Assembly: GCA_023390415.1 (NCBI GenBank)
Contig: JAEWCW010000174.1
Coordinates: 1 to 13,931, forward strand
Length of the DNA stretch: 13,931 nt
Direction of reading: 5' to 3'
Source: Pseudomonadota bacterium
GTDB lineage: Bacteria; Pseudomonadota; Alphaproteobacteria; Sphingomonadales; Sphingomonadaceae
A program made the position numbers and the translations under genes. Shown here piece by piece: positions 12,761 to 13,931 of the stretch (its first letter is position 1; each line of letters starts with the position of its first letter). The notes below the pieces were generated by a model that was given only the letters and a program-made list of their open reading frames with translations, did no database searches and was not told where the DNA came from.

Positions 12761-13931
12761 ATGATCGAGCTCGCGGGCATGGAGCCCTTACGTCCTCACA
12801 TCGTCGTCTTCGGGGCCGGCGGCGCCGGCGGCAATGCGATCGAGAACATGATGGCCGGCGGCCTCCGCGGAGTCCGGTTCGTCGCCGCGAACACCGATGC
12901 CCAGGCGCTCCGCCGCTCCTCGGCGGATTCGGTCATCCAGCTCGGACGCAAGACGACCGGCGGGCTCGGCGCGGGATCGAGTCCCGCAATCGGGCGAGAG
13001 GCGGCGGAAGAGGCCCTGCCCGAGATAAAAGCGGCGCTTGAAGGCGCGCATATGTGCTTCGTCGCTGCCGGCCTCGGCGGGGGCACGGGCACCGGCGCAG
13101 CGCCGATCATCGCCGCCGAGGCGCGGCGGATGGGAATCCTCACCGTCGCGGTCGTCACCCGGCCGTTCGCGTTCGAGGGCCGGCGCCGCGCCGCGCAAGC
13201 CGATGACGGCCTGGCCGAGCTCGAGGCCGCAGCCGACACTGTGATCGTCATCCCCAACCAGAATCTGTTCCGGATCGCTTCGGCGGGCACGACCTTCAAG
13301 GAGGCGTTCGAGACCGCCGATTCGGTGCTCGCCGACGGCGTCCGCGGGATCACCGACCTGATGACCACGCCCGGCCTCATCAACCTCGATTTCGCCGACG
13401 TCCGCACGGTGATGGCCGGCATGGGCCGAGCAATGCTCGGCGCCGGCGAGGTCTCGGGCGCTGACCGCGCGCTCCACGCAGCGGAAGCGGCGGTCTCCAA
13501 CCCGCTGCTCGACGAGGCGGTGAAAGGCGCGCGCGGCCTGCTCATCTCGATCAGCGGCGGCGAGGATCTCCGCCTGATGGAGGTGGACGAGGTGGCGAGC
13601 CACATGAAGGACATGGTCGATCCCGATGCCGACATCATCTGGGGATCGGCCTTCCGCCCCGAGCTGGAGGGACGGATCCGCGTCTCGATCGTCGCGACCG
13701 GCCTCGGCGCGGCTGCCGAGCTTGCGCCCGCGATTCCGGCGCCGCCCCGGCCTAAGCCGGTTGCTGCGGCCCCGGTCCCCGTCCCCGTCCCCGCTCCGCC
13801 GGCCCGAACGAGGCCAGCATCGCCCAGGCTACCGCTGCTGACAGCGCCAGCCGCCGGGATCGAGATTCCGACCGTGGAGCCGTTCGCGCCCGACGCCGCG
13901 CCGCCCGCTTCGCCCGCGCGGCCGCGCCGCC
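12761..13931 (+). CDS. FtsZ-family cell division GTPase, 3' end outside the window
   Basis: 390 codons are visible and the gene continues past the window. FtsZ polymerises at mid-cell in the cytoplasm and organises the divisome. Seen here: T1 loop FGAGGAGGNAIENM (17-30), NTDAQAL (44-50), the tubulin/FtsZ signature GLGGGTGTGAAP (104-115), IPNQNLF (164-170) and the synergy loop NLDFADVR (208-215) with both acidic residues, so GTPase activity looks intact. A Pro/Ala-rich linker starts near residue 320; the C-terminal peptide is not visible. AGGGA lies 9 bases before ATG 12761; ATG 12755 is also possible. The N-terminus lacks the F-LRPEVDELRPRI-like opening of the usual alphaproteobacterial protein, several conserved positions differ (Leu for Met in the signature), and ftsQ/ftsA are not upstream. 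I therefore suspect a second FtsZ, but this cannot be proven from the window. Confidence 0.9.
   Translation, partial: MIELAGMEPLRPHIVVFGAGGAGGNAIENMMAGGLRGVRFVAANTDAQALRRSSADSVIQLGRKTTGGLGAGSSPAIGREAAEEALPEIKAALEGAHMCFVAAGLGGGTGTGAAPIIAAEARRMGILTVAVVTRPFAFEGRRRAAQADDGLAELEAAADTVIVIPNQNLFRIASAGTTFKEAFETADSVLADGVRGITDLMTTPGLINLDFADVRTVMAGMGRAMLGAGEVSGADRALHAAEAAVSNPLLDEAVKGARGLLISISGGEDLRLMEVDEVASHMKDMVDPDADIIWGSAFRPELEGRIRVSIVATGLGAAAELAPAIPAPPRPKPVAAAPVPVPVPAPPARTRPASPRLPLLTAPAAGIEIPTVEPFAPDAAPPASPARPRR
13775..13792 (+). repeat. Three tandem GTCCCC hexamers in the FtsZ linker
   Basis: The perfect hexamer repeats encode a Val-Pro run inside the Pro/Ala-rich linker of the FtsZ-family protein. 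Slippage here would change linker length in steps of two residues without shifting the frame. This is a minor low-complexity feature typical of disordered linkers in GC-rich genomes. Confidence 0.6.

Noticed and set aside
12788..13638. Two minus-strand open frames of 270-280 codons antisense to the FtsZ-family gene
   Set aside because: The plus strand encodes an unmistakable FtsZ core, and the antisense products have no motif.

Overview
The window is high-GC DNA with very tightly packed genes. Every recognisable protein (D-3-hydroxybutyrate dehydrogenase, DUF4893, HWE kinase, FixJ-type regulator, the MraZ form, FtsZ) looks like its counterpart in Sphingomonadales, so the source is most likely a sphingomonad alphaproteobacterium. 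This is inferred from recalled family resemblance; no database search was possible. I found no rRNA, tRNA, CRISPR array, integrase, transposase or phage gene. No gene-free stretch exceeds 300 bases.

Layout, left to right. (1) 1-446, minus strand: a four-helix membrane protein followed by the first codons of an XRE-type regulator, joined by an ATGA overlap, with a promoter and a perfect inverted repeat upstream. (2) 462-665: an intergenic region holding two inverted copies of a hairpin-forming repeat. (3) 666-1589, minus strand: a membrane-anchored zinc metallopeptidase, divergent from bdhA (1697-2479). (4) 2520-4509, plus strand: two exported proteins, DUF4893 and an M20 amidohydrolase, 13 bases apart. 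(5) 4510-4702: a second copy of the paired hairpin repeat. (6) 8014 down to 4703, minus strand: HWE histidine kinase, single-domain response regulator, DUF3052 protein and lipoprotein MsrA. Each of the three junctions is a 4-base overlap, which suggests one translationally coupled signalling and repair unit. (7) 8083-8886, minus strand: a SAM methyltransferase, divergent from a small zinc-ribbon protein (9038-9256). (8) 9319-10950 plus and 10954-11577 minus: a FixL-like kinase and a FixJ-like regulator, convergent with 3 bases between their stop codons. (9) 11649-12068 and 12078-12566, minus strand: a second, paralogous zinc-ribbon protein and an MraZ-like regulator. (10) 12761 to the window end, plus strand: an FtsZ-family GTPase, cut by the window edge.

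The most interesting part is the right end. An MraZ-like and an FtsZ-like gene sit head to head outside any recognisable dcw cluster, with a CtrA-like site between them. They may be second copies forming a separate cell-division module. The two zinc-ribbon paralogues flank the FixL/FixJ pair, and one of them appears to be co-transcribed with the MraZ-like gene. The two histidine kinases belong to different catalytic families but share the same N-terminal sensory module, which suggests domain duplication within this neighbourhood.
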